Assembly: GCA_023374045.1 (NCBI GenBank)
Contig: CM041779.1
Span: forward strand, 868,001 to 932,000
Reading direction: 5' to 3'
Length of the DNA: 64,000 nt
Source: Limonium bicolor
Taxonomy: Eukaryota; Streptophyta; Magnoliopsida; Caryophyllales; Plumbaginaceae
Shown here: positions 22,644 to 34,020 of the stretch, piece after piece
Layout: every line of letters starts with the position of its first letter
Position numbering within the stretch: position 1 is the stretch's first letter
Made by a program: the position numbers and the translations under genes
The notes under the pieces: generated by a model
The model's input: only the letters and a program-made list of their open reading frames with translations
What the model was told of the DNA's origin: nothing
The model's database searches: none

Positions 22644-24434
22644 ACTGATGGTATTTTATATTATATGCTGTTGGGATTTGAAAAATATTTGCTTCATCCA
22701 CTTCATGTGTTTCTCTGTCTTGGATTCATGTGCAGATTGTGAATGTTCCTTTGTGAGCCCTGACTCACCCAGGAGCTCGTCCGTTAAATGTTTCATCTCG
22801 TTACTATGTAATACTGCGAAACTGGTTGAGATAAGATATTTGGGTTAGAAAGGCTGCCATAGCGTCTTGTCTGTAATTTACGTTTATAGTGCTTGTGCTG
22901 ACGTCTTTGTAGATCGTGAACGTCACGACTAGTTTGCTCTGCTTTCTTATAATGTTGTTGACAATTTAATTTATTGCCTTTCGTCAACTGTCGTGTTGTC
23001 TCTTGCTTGACTGACCATCCGCTTTCCTGTTGGGTTCTCTATATTGGAGGATGTTTGGTGATAGACTAATGGCTACTCCAAGCGAAAGTGACCCTAAAAA
23101 ACTGAACCGTCCCGATACGAGTTCAAGATTTGATCTGATAATATGATTCCAAATCAATTCGAATCGGAAGATTGGTCAATGCCTAAATTATTATGCACCA
23201 AAATGAAAATTGTTCGATTAGAAAATACTATTTGAAGTCTACTTGAATTGAAATCGTGCGAATCGATGTCATGAAAAATTCGATATGGTGGTTCTGATAT
23301 CCAAAGTATTATGAACTAAATTGCATGAATTTAACACCAATCGGGTTAACCAGACAGGAACTTAAACTAACCTGAATTGCGGGATCTCGTAATGGTTGGT
23401 TAGAGTAGGTGGTAGAGCTGTAGAGGATCAGTGGTCGGTTATGAAGTGTGTTTGGTGAAAATCTTACCCTTACTGCTGAGACATAACACAACGGAGAAGA
23501 AAATTACAACCACCCAGCTGAAACATAACAGCACGGAGAAGCTAGCTATATAAATTCCGTGGAATGTGTCACTCTGTGTGGATAAGTATATCCAAATAAG
23601 AGAAAATATATTTAATTAAGAGTATTATAATTTATAAAATATAAGTGTAAAAATAAAAAATATACTATTCTTTAAAAATAAGATGCATACCTTATTCAAT
23701 TTGTCAAAAAGAAGACCCTGATGCAAATGCCAAGTTGTTTGGTAGCTCCATGTGAGCCTTCTAATAGTGTGATTGAATTAAAAAGAATCAATCTCATGTC
23801 GCGTTTCACGTAACAGAAAGAAGAATTTGACGTGAAAAAAATTTCAATACGAGTGAGGACTAACCACAGAAAGATGACCACCAATTACCGCACAAAGGAT
23901 GGATAGATTTTCCGGTTGGCTGCGATTTGTTCACGTCACAGACTGATCAAGCAATGGTTCTACAGATACTACACTAAGTCGATTAAGGGAGATCAAGGAT
24001 GCTGCTGTTTGTTGCTTGAATATGCTGTTAATATAGTGGATGCTTTATATTTTATTTTGTTCATGATACTTGTAAGGATATGAATAATTATGAGGCACTA
24101 GCTGGAGTACTCTTTTTTCTTGTTGGGTTTTCCCTTTGGGTTTTTCCCAGCAAGGTTTTGATGAGGCTTCACTAGTTCCACGGTGTACGTCCAGAGTATA
24201 TGAGTTTGGGTTTTTTGTTATCAATAATAAGCCTAATGACATCTAATTATAAAATACTTAAACGTAATTTGATTTTTATAGCATTTACGTAATCCATCAG
24301 ATACTAGTTAGTTTTCAATAGTGTGACACCGTGGGACAATCATTAAGAAAAAATGAAGAGAAAGAAGCTTTCTTTTCTTTCCTCCCTTGGTGGAGGTTGA
24401 GTGTTGTTTTTCCTCTGTTCAAGTCCATGTAGCC
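22644..24434. other. 3' flank of the SR gene and intergenic sequence
   Basis: The first part (to about 22950) is probably 3' UTR and its flank. The rest has no gene I recognise. At about 24095-24180 the text TTGTTGGGTTTTCCCTTTGG and a following AAGGTTTTGATGAGGC resemble the terminal-repeat remnants of some LTR elements, but there is no boundary or partner. Confidence 0.4.
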
Positions 24435-25397
24435 AGGGATGTCAATGGGTTGGTTTGGGCCGGGTGGACCATCACCCGCACCCATCACCCTACTTCACCC
24501 GCTCCACCAATACCCGACCCGTCACCCGTTTCACCTGTCACCCGCGGGTGAACCCGTTTACCCATTTGTTTATCCTTTTTCCTTGTTCGCCAGTTAGGTT
24601 TACAATTTATTATGAGTGGAGAGATAATAGAGGCGTAGAGCATGTATGTTCCATGTTCCCCGTTTAGGGTTACAAAATTTACTTCAGAGAAAGAATGAAA
24701 AACTGAACAAAGCATGTATGTTCCATATTCGCCAGTTATGGTTGCAAAATTACCATAAGTGAAGAGAGAAAATAGAGGTGCAGAGCATTTATGTTCGATG
24801 TTCACCGGTTAGGACTGTGAAATTACCTTCAGTGAAAAGAATGAAAAACTTCACAAAGCATGTAAGTTCCTTGTTCTCCAATTAGGGTTGCAAAATTACC
24901 GAGAGTGAAAAAAGAAATAGAGGTGTGGAGCATGTATGTTCCATGTTCGCCGGTTAGTGTTACAAAATTACCATCATTGAAGAGAGAAAATAGAGGCTTA
25001 GAGCATCTATGTTCCATGTTCGCCAGTTAGGGTTGCATTTACCTTCATTGAAGAGAATTAAAAAATGTGCAGAGCATGTATGTTAGGGTTGTAAACTTAT
25101 CGAGAGTGATGAGAATGAAGAATGGCGCAGTCGCGCAAAGTATGAATGTTCCTTGTTCACTAGTTAGGGTTGTAAAATTACCACGAGTGAAGGAGAATGA
25201 ACAATAGTTAACAACTTAACATAATATATATTATATTTATGCAGGTGAGCGGGTCGGGTGACGGGTGGAAAATGTCCACCTACACCCTCACCCGTTTCAC
25301 CCGTCATCGGTTTTCATTCGTTTTTGTGAGTTTTTCACCTGGTTTAGCGGGTCAGGTGACCGGGTGAAATGGGTACCCACTGACCCATTGCCATCTG
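24435..25397. mobile_element. Foldback-type element with terminal inverted repeats
   Basis: The left end GGATGTCAATGGGT (from 24436) is matched in inverted orientation at the right end by ACCCATTGCCATCT (25383-25396). Each end is followed internally by clusters of GGGTGA / TCACCC motifs that can pair across the element. Plant non-autonomous TIR elements with GGATGKCAATGGGT ends are common. No transposase is encoded. The right end abuts the LTR of element D. Confidence 0.65.
24590..25200. repeat. Array of about eight 73-bp tandem repeats
   Basis: The phrase CATGTATGTTCCAT or a close variant recurs at about 24640, 24714, 24788, 24859, 24930, 25004, 25076 and 25143. In most units it is followed by TTCGCCAGTTAGGGTTGC, or a variant, and an AAAATTACC-GTGAA-GAGA segment. 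The array lies inside the foldback element. The unit length allows long minus-strand frames, which explains the repetitive translations there. Confidence 0.8.
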
Positions 25398-27775
25398 TGG
25401 AGGATGATTTTTCGGTATGAGGGGGGTCTATCTAAGTATGGTCTGACTGAGAAGCCTAGATCCTAGAAAATACTGTTCTGTGGAGGGTGAAAACCCGTTA
25501 TTCTGGCATCCCTCAAATACCTACTAAATCGTCTGTCTTTCCCAGAAAGCAGAAAGGGGAGTGCAAGTGTGCACTACACCCGCTCTCGGTGGGCTCCACG
25601 TGGACTGATGCCTTTATAAGGCTGAATTGACTAGAGTTGCCACCTAGTTTGACCTAAGGAACTAGGAAGGGAGGAGAAGGGTTCTAATAACTGTTAATTG
25701 ACCATGTGATTTGTCGCCTATGGATAGGATTTATCTGGTCATTTCAGAGACTCTGTGGTGGGTTCGCACTGGGTTACACCCTTAGAAGTGACAACGGCCA
25801 TGACTTTGGATTGGTGCTCGAGGAAACCTCGGTCTCCAATTATCGGGATTGCCTTCTTTCAAAACATTTTTAAAGAGATTCAATTAAAGCCAAAGGATAA
25901 GATTGAGTGTGGACTACGGTTAAAGGAGGCATTGAATGAGTTCAGAATGAATTATTTGGGGAGCTCTGAAGATTTGGAGGAATGAATCCGATATAGGTGT
26001 TGTTTGATTTTCGCGTGAGGCGGAGGATTGAAGACGTCTCGACCTTCGAAGTGCTATAGGGATTTTGAGAGTTTTGAAGGGTTACAAGGGTATTTTGGTC
26101 ATTTTGTGAAGTTGAGGGGTATGTTGGTCATTTCATAGAGATGAGAGGTATTTTGGTCATTACGTGGAGCTGAGGGGGTATTTTGGAATGGCCGAATTCT
26201 TGAGGTGTTTTTGAAAGTCAAAGGTATTGAAAATGAGTTTGGGTTTTCAGGATGATTAAGTATAATAGAGGGTATTCGAGTTTTTAAGTATTCATGAATT
26301 GAAGGTCTCTTGGATTTAGGATAGCTAAAACAAAGTTCGGGATTGAGATTCTAAAAAACGGAGCATTCAAGAGTTGAAGATCCTAAGCCAAAGAGACTAT
26401 GGTGGATTTGGGTTTATTGGAAGGTTAGAAGATATTGGTCTAAAGCTCGAATGGAGGGTTGGATTGATTTGTCCAAAATTGTCTCTCTTAAAGTTTTTAA
26501 AGATGAAATCATTTTTGTTGTAAAAGGGCGGATAATCCCGAGGGATTACCCTATGTACCCCCTCGAACATGACATTTAATTAATGGTAAATGCCGAGGCT
26601 CGAAAGATGGGGCAATGAATTTATGTCGAAATATAGGATTTAGAGAGGAGTATCATGAATGAGATACTCTCGGTCAAACCCTAATAACGACTCTAATTCC
26701 TGGGTTTTCAAACGTTAAAAACCGAAAACATTGAAATCGAGTGGAAGGGAGTTAGACGATTCTAAAATCCCGGCTGCAACTAGGAAGGCAGTTACATCCC
26801 TAGCACCCCGTCTTGTAAATATCTAGGCTGCAATTAGGGGAGGTTTGTCACCCTAATGCCTCGCCTAAAGAAATCCAGACTACGACAAGGGAGGTTACGA
26901 CCCCAGTGCCCTGCCTAGGATTTTTATTTTAGAAGAGAGACAAGTGATGTCTAACAAAGAAGAAAACATTCTTTAAGGGTGTTAGACATTACAGATCCCC
27001 CGAGAATGATTTATTTTTGAGTTTAAAAACTGAGTTGGAAAATCTTTGAAGTTGTTCGGAATTCTCAATGACGAAACACTGATTTTGTGAAATGTTTTAG
27101 GAGAAAACTTTCTGTGTATGTGAGAAGAACTTTCTGCCTGTTGAGAAGAGTTCTTGTGATGTGAGAAGAGTTCTTCCTTTAAAATTTCATAAAATGGTTT
27201 CTTTGAAAACTTGATAAAATGACTGTTTGAAATTCGAGAAAAGAGATTCTCAAATTTTTTTGAAGTAAAGCTGAATAATGAGAAATGCATTTAGATTTTT
27301 GGAGTTTGAATGGGATTTACAAGTTGAGTTTGAATTGGATGGATTGAATCTGGATTTGAATGGAATTGGGCTGGGTTTGAGTTGAATTTGGGCTGGGGTT
27401 GGAAAACGGGCCAGATCAAAAATAGACCGAGTCAAAGTGGGATCGTGTCAAAGTTGGGTCAAGGTTAAACTTGGGCCGGGTCAAAGTTGGGTCGAGGTCA
27501 AAGTTTGAATTGGTCAAAGTTGGACCAGGTCAAAGTTTGGCTTTTGGGCCGAATTGGGCCTTGTTTGGGCTTTTAGGCCATGTTTGGACTTCTGGCCGTT
27601 GGGCCATGTTTGGACTTCTGGGCCGTTGGACCATGTTTGGACTTCTGGGCCATTGGACCATGTATGGACTTCTGGGCCAAATTGGGCCTTATTTAGGCTT
27701 TTGGGCCGAATTGGGCCTGGATTGATTTAAAATTAGGTTGCTGATTTGAAATTGAAGTGGAACTGGGTTGACGTC
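25398..27775 (-). repeat. Element D 3' LTR-like repeat
   Basis: Direct repeat of 30995-33295 with many small indels and substitutions. It begins at the exact end of the foldback element. It ends in GGGCC/TTGGAC-rich sequence with 27-bp tandem repeats. Confidence 0.65.
27578..27680. repeat. Tandem repeat, 27 bp x 3.8
   Basis: Units starting CCATGTTTGGACTTCTGG occur at 27578, 27604, 27631 and (diverged) 27658. The second LTR copy has only about three units, near 33129-33210, so copy number changed after the LTRs separated. Confidence 0.85.
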
Positions 27776-28933
27776 GTTTCGATACGAGTGTATGCAGTAC
27801 ATCTACCATGCAATGTGTTGTGGTAATATGGAACTACTATGTACATATGATGCATGATGTGTTAATGATGATGCAAAATAGATGATTTTGAATTTTGACT
27901 GAATGTTTTTTTGTGTTTGTTTTTTTGGATGCATTGCATGATCGGTAAGGTTTCGCCTAGTCTCGCTTGAGTCGGTTCCAGTTGATAGTCCATGAAACTC
28001 ATCCCGTCACAATTGGCCCTGCAGGTGGTTGAATTGTGATGGTTGTTGTCGAAGAAGTAATTTTTGAGTGAGGTTGGGTTGGTGATTGGCTCCTGGATTT
28101 TGGGAGTTTTAGGGAGTGACAACTCCCGCATGGTGACCCACTGATATGACATGGGATGCTTCATTTCGTTCTGGTCATTGGTGCCCATGGTAGTTCTGAA
28201 ATTGGAAAGGCTAGAACTCCTCTATGTTTTCTGTTATCCCTCTGATGATGAGGCTTCTTTTTTTTGATGTTGAGATATTGGGATAAAAGTTGGTGTGTGG
28301 TGAGGTGAGGATGGAACACGTGATTATGCATTCTTTATGTGGATGGACCAGCATGATTGGTGAATTCTAATTGATTGGAAATGCATGCCACTCTTTTTTT
28401 TGTTATGAATGATATGCACGTGATTGGATCTTGATTGCAATTTTATTGTTGTGTTTATCACAAGAGGTATTTATGCAGTAGAACAACAAATTTTCACCCC
28501 CATAAAGCGGAGTTGCAAAGTGATTGATGGAATATAAGGGGTCACCTTATTCGTTCTTATCTTTAACCAATACGTGCATGCCAAAACAAAACCAAAATTT
28601 TGAAAAACAATTTGAAAACGCTTGTTTTCTAAGTGGTGGAATCTCTTAATATGGATTCTGACGCTTGGTCATTCGCAAAACAATAGGGAGTGGGAAACCC
28701 TATACAAGTTTGATCTAAATAAATTCAAAGGGAATGTATAAACCTATACATGTAATCTATTCAAAAATGGACAAGAAAGAAAAGAATCATAGGGAAAACT
28801 TATACATCATCAATTCTAAAAAGTCATTAAAAGGGGAATGTTGAGCTAAACGCCCTATGAACTCTTCTGGTCCGTCTTTGGGCTTCTGACTAACTGCTCA
28901 AGCTCGAACACTTGGTTGGCTGCACGCTCGTTC

Positions 28934-29053
28934 TTGACTGGCTGCTCGCTTGTTTTCAAGCTTTTGACTGGCTACTCACTCGTCTTCGGGCTCTTGACCG
29001 GCTGCTCGCTCGTCTTTGGGCTCCTGACCGACTGCTCGCTCGTTTTCACGCTT
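28934..29053. repeat. Tandem repeat, exactly 30 bp x 4
   Basis: Units start at 28934, 28964, 28994 and 29024 with the form TTGACTGGCTGCTCGCTTGT (variants). Thirty bases equal ten codons, and the + strand frame reads a ten-residue repeat of the type DRLLARLRAL four times. Degenerate earlier units may lie at 28870-28933. Confidence 0.85.
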
Positions 29054-30971
29054 TTGTAGTGAAGCAATACTGTGATCAAACAAAGCGGGTTGGTGTTCTT
29101 CTGATTTTCAACAGTTTGAACTCCAACCAATGTCGCTAATCTTCATATCGCTTGACTTGGGTTGGTACACCTCTGATTTTGTGTTTGGACGGTTGGTGTT
29201 GGTGTTCATGTCGCTCGGCTAACTCCATGGGTTGGTGCGCCTCTCGCTTTCAGCTCGAACCATGTAGTCGATCTTCATGCTGCTCCACTTGCTTCGATGA
29301 GGGGAATGAGGGATATTTTTGAGAAAGAAAAGGTGAATGATTGAGCACAACATCTTATGTGAAAATCCACCACTTTGTGAAAACACAAAATGACTAGTAC
29401 GCTCTACAGTAATGACCGCTGCTCTTGAAGGTGGGCAGAACTTCAAAAATAGCGGGTCACAACATGGGGAATAAATCAATTGTTTTTTAAAATACATTTA
29501 TGAAAATCAGCTTTGAAAACTATTTTTGAATAAAGTTGATGAAAAAAATGTTCTTTGAAATTCGTTCGTAGGAAGTAGGTTTTCGAAATCTATTTATGAA
29601 AATTGTTTTGGAAATACATTTTTAGTGAGATAAAGGTTTTGAAAGATGAAGTAACTGGTTTTAAAAACCCCAAATGTTTATGAGTAAAATTTAGGTGGAA
29701 TTCTAAATTAAACGAGCTCACAAGAAAGCTTTAAGAGACATACAAAAGAATTCCAAACGTTTTAAAACAGATTGGTTTGATTTGAAAAATGGTTTGCACA
29801 CATGTATAGAGCATAACATAAATCGTGGCTATGTTTGATGTGGAGTTGTAAGTGTTAATGTTGGGATAATCACTTTCTAGGTCAATTATGATTTGTCTCA
29901 CCGGGAGAACCGTCGTCCCTTCACTATCATCTCTCGAGGTTTTTTCTCTGCTATGCCTTTGTGGGGCACGTTATCAAGAAAGTCCGGAGTACTTAAGTTT
30001 GAAAGGTCAGGACACCCGAGATGATAAGGAAACATACGCCACAGCCAGTGATGATCCGACAACACACTCATTTTTTGGGAAACTCGGGGAAGTACTGCAT
30101 GGGAACAGGTCTCCTCTCGTCTGCACGATAAGATGAGTCTAAAGTTCAAATTATTTGCTGACTACGTTATGTCATGTATGGGTATCTGTAAATACGGGAT
30201 CCTCTATGAATTTGTTGCGCGACATTGGGCTTTAAAGACACCCGTGGTGCAGAGAAATCATGGAGAACTGAGCCCATGCAATCTTCAGGGTAGGCAAAGG
30301 GGTGGTTAGACAGTCGTCATACAAGGGGGTGACTACCCATAAAACCCGTCTTAGACACCGGACCAGGTAGATGGACACTGAAGGCTCAGAGTTCACTATA
30401 TGTTGGCTTAGACTCGGGTAATGGAGGATATTGTTGGATCATGAGCTTTAAAGCGTTAGTTAGAGACCATACTGCCTCGTGGGTTTGTTCCCTCAGAGAA
30501 GGACCCAACTCATAGGGAATCAACCGTGGACCGGTTGGGGATCCCATGACATCGTGGATAAAACGGGTGACACAGAGGAATGCATGTCCTAAGCTACCCA
30601 CCCAATGCACCCCACAATCACACAACATGTAAATAAAACAAAGAAGTTAGCACCAACCTGTTTACTAAGTGTTTTGTCATGAGAGTTGTGATTCCAAATT
30701 AGTTGTTATCAACCTAAGGGAAGTAAGCTTCATTCAGTCCTAAGTGTCTCTTTCTTATCGTGAGCTAATTATTAACCTAATTGTTGTCATGTTTGTTGAG
30801 GATCTAACACATCCTATATGTTCTCGTCAAATACACACTCAAAGTGTGGAGTAGAATAATCCTAGAGGCTTTGAAATGAATCTCTTGAAGGTTTTGAAAG
30901 AAGTGGGGAGTCCCGACAATTTTGAATGGAGTTCAGTCTTCCTTGAGTTTGTGAAAAACTTACTCAAGTTT

Positions 30972-30989
30972 TCCCCAGCAGAGTTACCA
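30972..30989 (-). promoter_or_regulatory. Element D primer binding site
   Basis: Minus strand TGGTAACTCTGCTGGGGA, five bases from the LTR edge, resembles the complement of a tRNA-Arg 3' end as used by Tat/Ogre-type elements (usually TGGCGACTCTGCTGGGG). Confidence 0.6.
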
Positions 30990-30994
30990 TTCTA

Positions 30995-33295
30995 TGGAGG
31001 GTGATTTTTCGGTATGAGGGGGGTCTATCTAAGTATGGTCTGACTGAGAAACCCAGATCCTAGAAAATGCCATTATGTGGAGGGTGAAAACCCATTATTC
31101 TGGCATCCCTCAAATACCTACTAAATTGTCTGTCTTTCCCAGAAAGCATAGAGGGGAGTGCAAGTGTGCACTACACCCGCTCTCGATGGGCTCCACGCGG
31201 ACTGATGCCTTTATAAGACGGAATTGACTAGAGTCGCCACCTAGTTTGACCCAAGGAACTAGGTAGGGAGAAGAAGGGTTCTAAGAACTGTTAATTGACC
31301 CTGTGATTTGTTGCCTATGGATAGGATTTATCTGGTCATTTAAGAGATTCTGTGGTGGGTTCGCACTGGGTTACACCCCTTAGAAGTGGCAACGACCACC
31401 ACAAATTTGGATTGGTGCCCGAGGAAACCTCGGTCTTCAATTGTCGAGATTACCTTCTTTCAAAACCTTTTAGAGAGATTTAATTAAATCTAAAGGATAA
31501 GATTGAGTGTCGACTACGGTTTAAAGGAGGCATTGAATGAGTTCGGAATGAATTATTAGGGAGCTCTGAAGATTTGGAGGAATGAATCCGATGGGGTGTT
31601 GTTTGATTTTCACGTGAGGAGAGGATTGAAGACGTCTCGACCTTCGAAGTGCTATAGGGGTTTTGAGAGTTTGAAGGGTTACAAGGGTATTTCAGTCATT
31701 TGTGAAGTTGAGGGGTATTTGGTCATTTCATGGAGCTGAGGTGGTATTTGGAATGGCCGAATTCTTGAGGTGTTTTTGAAAGTCAAATGTATTGAAAAGG
31801 AGTTCGGGTTTTGGGATGATGAAGTATAATAGAGGGTATTCGGGTTTTTAAGTATTAAGGAATGAAGGTTCTCTTGGATTAGGATAGCTAAAAACAATGT
31901 CCGAGATTGAGATTCTAAAAAACGGAGCATTCAAGAGTGGGGATCCTAAGCCAAAGAAGACTATGTGGATTTGGGTTTATTGGAAGGTTAGGAGATGTTG
32001 GTCTAAAGCTCGAATGGAGGGTTGGATTGATTTGTTCAAAAATTGTCTCTCTTGAATTTTTAAAGACGAAATCATTTTTGTTGTAAGGGCAGATAATCCC
32101 GAGATTACCCTATGTACCCCCTCGAACACGACATTTAATTAATGGTAATGCCGTGGCTCGAAAAGATGGGGCCAATGAATTATGTCGAAATATAGGATTT
32201 AGAGAGGAGTATCATGAATGGGATACTCTCGGTCAAACCTAATAACGTCTCTAACTCCCGGGTTTTAAAACGTTAAAACCGAAAACATTGAAATCAAGTG
32301 GGAGAGAGTTAGATGATTTAAATCCCGGGTGCAACTAGGAAGACAGTTACATAGGCTACAATTAGGGGAGGTTTGTCACCCTAATGCCCCACCTAAAGAA
32401 TTCCAGACTGCGACAAGAGAGGTTATGACCCCAGTTGCCTACCTCGGATTTTTATTTTTGAAGAGAGACAAGTGATGTCTAACAAATAAGAAAAAGTTCT
32501 TAGAGGGTGTTAGACATTACAGATACCCCGAGAATGATTTATTTTTAAGTTAAAAACTGAGTTGGAAAATGTTTGAAGTTGTTCGGAATTCTCGATGACG
32601 AAACACTGATTTTGAGAAATGTTTTAGGAGAAAACTTCTGTGTATGTGAGAAGAACTTTCTGCTTGTTGAGAAGAGTTTTCTGTGATGTGAGAAGAGTTT
32701 TTCCTTTAAAATTCCACAAAAATAGTTTCTTTGAAAACTGATAAATGATTGTTTGAAATCGAGAAAGTGATTCTTATCAATTTTTTGGAATTAAAGCTGA
32801 ATAATGAGAAATGTTTGGATTTTGGAGTTTGAATGGGATTACAAGTTGAGTTTGAATTGGATGGATTGATTCTGGATTTGAATTGAATGGAATTGGGTTT
32901 GAATTGAATTGGGTTGAATGAATTGGGTTTGAATTGAACTTGGTTTGAGACGAATTTGGGTTAGGGATGGAAAACGGGCCGGATCAAAAATAGACTGAGT
33001 CAAAGTGGGATCGATTCAAAGTTGGGTCAAGGTCAAACTGGACGAGTCAAAGTTGGGTCGAGGTCAAAGTTGGACCAGGTCAAAGTTTTGGTTTTGGGGC
33101 TGAATTGAGCCTTGTTTGGGCTTTTGGGCCATGTGTGGACTTCTAGGCCGTTGGGCCATGTTTGACTTCTAGGCCATTGGACCATGTTTGGACTTCTGGG
33201 CCAAATTGGGCCTTATTTAGGCTTTTGGCCGAATTGGGCCTGAATTGATTTAAAATTAGGTTGTTGATTTGAAATTGAAGTGGAACTGAGTGATT
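30995..33295 (-). repeat. Element D 5' LTR-like repeat
   Basis: Second copy of the 25398-27775 repeat. It is shorter, mainly because bases are missing from homopolymer runs. Confidence 0.65.
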
Positions 33296-33895
33296 TGAGT
33301 CGATATAGGCCATAAAATGGGCTAATGGGCCAGATCGGGCTAACGGTGGGCGGGTCTTGGTTGATCAGCCATGGAAACGGGCCCGGATTGGGCCATGGAA
33401 TGGGCTGGATTGGGCCTTAGAAAAGGGGCCAGTTTGGGCCATGGAAATAGGCATTGTTATTTGGCTTCTAAAAAGGGGCCAGGAGTGGGCATTATTACTA
33501 GGCCAAAATGGGCCTTAAAGACTGATTTTCTGAATTGAATTTGATTTCTTCTTTTTTTGGAGTGTTTAGTTTTTTAAATGAAATAGGGATGATTAGGGAT
33601 ATGTTTTAAAAGTTTTGGAAGATATGTTCTCCACAAAGCAAATAGAAATGAGCTAGCTGTGGGGTACCTTCAAAGGCTTAAACACAATAAATGGGGGTGA
33701 CCTAGAGAGCTTTCTAGGGCCACCTGTTCTAGCCTGGTTTGGCTAGTTATAGGCTGGATCTAAATAAACTATATTTGGGGCCGAATGTTTATGCGAACCC
33801 AAACGGAAGAAAGACGTATAGTTTTACACAGATATAGGACAAATAATAAGCCACCAACAAGAGTAGGCATGAATTTCAAAAGCGACATAAACAAT
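33296..33895. other. GGGCC-rich sequence between D and B
   Basis: The first 250 bp repeat the motifs GGGCCATGGA and TGGGCC in both spacing and sense. The rest is unremarkable. It may be the distal part of the D LTR that is missing from the left copy. Element B was inserted at 33896. Confidence 0.4.
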
Positions 33896-33998
33896 TGTAA
33901 CACCCCTACCGCTTATCAAGTCATTATCTCCTAATCCGTCTCCATTACCAATACCAAAGCAGTAGAAATTCACTACAAACGGTGGGTGATACAATGCC

Positions 33999-34020
33999 GT
34001 TAGTCACCCACGTGACTAAC
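33999..34020 (-). other. Conserved LTR hairpin, copy in B
   Basis: Arms GTTAGTCAC and GTGACTAAC, a perfect 9-bp stem with a 4-base loop, about 100 bp from the LTR inner end. Homologous hairpins occur at 36464, 47557 and 56901. Confidence 0.75.

Larger units (their letters stand above)
27776..30994. other. Element D internal region, no recognised genes
   Basis: Open frames are short and none resembles gag, protease, RT, RNase H or integrase on either strand. The clearest structure is the 30-bp tandem array at 28934-29053. The frames at 29888-30136 (+) and 30386-30628 (minus) are the longest regions of balanced composition, but they match nothing I know. Confidence 0.5.
25398..33295 (-). mobile_element. 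Element D: non-autonomous LTR retrotransposon (Tat/Ogre-like primer site)
   Basis: Two direct repeats of about 2.3-2.4 kb (25398-27775 and 30995-33295), both starting TGGAGG on the + strand, enclose 3.2 kb. Just inside the right repeat the minus strand carries TGGTAACTCTGCTGGGGA, close to the tRNA-Arg-type primer site of Tat/Ogre elements. The element is therefore minus-strand, with its 5' LTR on the right. The internal region has no gag or pol that I can see, so it resembles a large non-autonomous derivative. The right-hand limits of the LTRs and a target-site duplication were not settled. The second copy may extend to about 33893. Confidence 0.6.

Noticed and set aside
22181..22701. Long minus-strand frames opposite the last SR exon
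   Set aside because: They are the antisense of the repetitive RS-coding sequence.
24045..24242. Minus-strand frame resembling LTR-derived text
   Set aside because: It recalls terminal-repeat sequence of LTR elements, but no boundary, partner or TSD could be found, so no element is called.
24485..25017. Minus-strand frames with repeated GTYML-type motifs
   Set aside because: The regularity follows from the 73-bp tandem repeat, and no known protein is encoded.
27471..27725. Repetitive 84-residue + strand frame
   Set aside because: Product of the 27-bp minisatellite and GGGCC-rich sequence.
28934..29053. CRISPR-like array
   Set aside because: Units are contiguous without spacers and the genome is a plant; this is an ordinary tandem repeat.
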